Assembly (NCBI GenBank): GCA_004123355.1
Contig: SCHM01000002.1
Coordinates: 2,294,001-2,358,000 of the forward strand
Direction: 5' to 3'
DNA from: Amphirosellinia nigrospora
Lineage: Eukaryota > Ascomycota > Sordariomycetes > Xylariales > Xylariaceae
Length of the DNA stretch: 64,000 nucleotides
This document shows positions 62,864 through 64,000 of the stretch, in pieces. Position numbers and translations under genes: made by a program. How positions within the stretch are numbered: the first letter of the stretch is position 1; every line of letters begins with the position of its first letter. Below the pieces are notes generated by a model. That model was not told the DNA's origin, searched no databases, and worked only from the letters and a program-made list of their open reading frames with translations.

Positions 62864-64000
62864 ATGTCCAGCCGACAGGTGCGCAAGCTTCAGAAGCAGC
62901 GAGAATTGGAGCAGCTTCAGGCTACGAGCCCCGCCAACGACTCGGAAGAAAGCGAACAAGACGCGCCGATCCAGAGACCTAAGAAGAGCGCATTCTCGGC
63001 ATTTGCCGCCCTTGGGGGCGATGATAACGGAGACGACGGGAACGAAGAGGATGACAATGCCGACGAAGTCGAACCGACAGCGACCTCCCCACAACTTGGC
63101 GAAAGCCCCGTCCGCGTAGAAACCCCGAACAACGCGTCTAAGAAAAGCAAGAAGAAAAAGAAGAAGAATAAGGGAAAGCAGACAGACACGTCGAACGCAA
63201 CATCCTCAAAAGCAGACCCTACCAGATCCGCCACTGACGACATCGACGAAGCTCTTCGGGAGTTGGACCAGTCTAGCAAAAAAGCTAATGCTCCCGCTGG
63301 CGTCCAAGAGGCCACTACGCGGACAAAAGCCTATGAGAAGATATGTGAGCTTCTTCGTACCAATACCCACCATCTCAAAGTTGTGAATGAAATGCGCAAT
63401 CTTTTGGGCGCGATACGATTGCCGCCGCCCTGAATGAGGAGAATGAGGAACGTGCACGCACACAACGCCCACGACAAGTGCCGCAGCAAGTTGATTTGGA
63501 GACCTACCTCAAGGAGCCAGGTAAGACCCTGCCTGAGGTCACGCGGAGAAATCCATTCTTGCCAGGAAAAGATACATGGCGCGTGCTTCCACTGAGGGTC
63601 TTTCCATGAATCAATTCAAAGAAGGGCCAATAGCAGAAAAGTCTTTATGTGGGACAGTCGAATTCGGATTCGCCCATGATGCATCTTATAACAAATTAGA
63701 GGTGGAATTCTTCAATCTGGTCCAGATGCATGATCCTATGCTGCTGGTAGGATTTTTACACCGTCACCCATACCATATTTCCACTCTTATCCAAGTTAGT
63801 AAGATCGCCAAACAAGATCAGAACTCAGCTTTATCAGCCGAGCTGTGCGAGCGGGCTCTGTTCACATTTGGCCGCGTCGCACTCTCGGGTTTCCGACAGA
63901 AAATGGAAGAGGGCAAGGCTAGGATTGACTTCAGACGACCGGAAAACGACAGTTCTGGCTGGCTGGCTATCACTATCTCAAAAATCTGGTCATGAAGGGC
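62864..64000 (+). CDS. RQC1: Ribosome quality control subunit RQC1 / TCF25 homologue (5' part)
   Basis: The start is ATG 62864 (aaaATGtcc), giving MSSRQVRKLQKQRELEQLQ, the usual beginning of TCF25/Rqc1. An acidic, low-complexity region follows, then a lysine tract (KKSKKKKKKNKGK) at about 63138-63176, YEKICELLRTNTHHLKVVNE, and the TCF25 domain: FNLVQMHDPMLLVGFLHRHP, then ALFTFGRVALSGF and ARIDFRRPEN. Rqc1 works with Ltn1 and Rqc2 on stalled 60S ribosomes to help mark trapped nascent chains with ubiquitin. The frame breaks near 63404 (TTTT), 63576 and 63945; one missing base explains each, and the coding sense continues across. The gene runs off the right edge. It diverges from the HET gene. 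Confidence 0.9.

Overview
The window is nuclear DNA of a filamentous ascomycete (Pezizomycotina, most likely a Sordariomycete). The evidence is short GT-AG introns of about 50-80 nt in most genes, conserved fungal housekeeping proteins, a fungal STAND/NACHT gene, a HET-domain gene, and a 14.4-kb extremely AT-rich block mutated only by transitions, the hallmark of repeat-induced point mutation (RIP). I saw no rRNA or tRNA gene.

Layout. 1-243: start of a BCD1-type zf-HIT protein (minus strand). 856-3414: broken NACHT-type STAND gene (minus). 5936-7127: GT8 glycosyltransferase (plus), convergent with a YggS/PLPBP-type PLP-binding protein (7440-8587, minus). 9309-10437: unrecognised membrane protein with a coiled coil (minus). 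11431-14729: AP-2 alpha adaptin (minus), divergent from the complex I assembly factor NDUFAF5 (15620-16738, plus). 18646-19598: Arp2/3 subunit ARPC5 (minus). 19.6-29.96 kb is a gene desert of normal base composition. 29962-35738 is a young, unmutated Ty3/Gypsy retrotransposon with near-identical LTRs. 35.7-45.2 kb is another gene-poor stretch, with one possible small spliced gene. 45202-61768 is a HET-domain gene on the minus strand, split by a 14,426-bp retroelement (45469-59894). That element has 163-bp LTRs and a perfect 5-bp target duplication, and itself contains a second nested element (about 49216-57073). 62864 to the end is the start of RQC1/TCF25 (plus).

The best observations are these. 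(1) The two halves of the HET gene lie on either side of the AT-rich element and read through in one frame at the target duplication. (2) The two outer LTR copies differ by 32 transitions and nothing else, and the mutated copy switches once along the LTR, so the mutated zone has sharp edges inside the LTRs. (3) The inner element shows the same preserved outer margins although it sits in mutated DNA, suggesting two separate rounds of RIP. (4) The Ty3/Gypsy element has gag and pol in the same frame, separated by one UAG codon.

A caution for any user: conserved genes across the window (AP-2 alpha, PLPBP, NDUFAF5, RQC1, HET, NACHT, and gag/pol) carry many frame breaks, and most can be repaired by adding one base in or beside a short homopolymer. 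This looks like a sequencing or assembly error pattern rather than real gene death, so exon coordinates are given as outer limits with the breaks noted.
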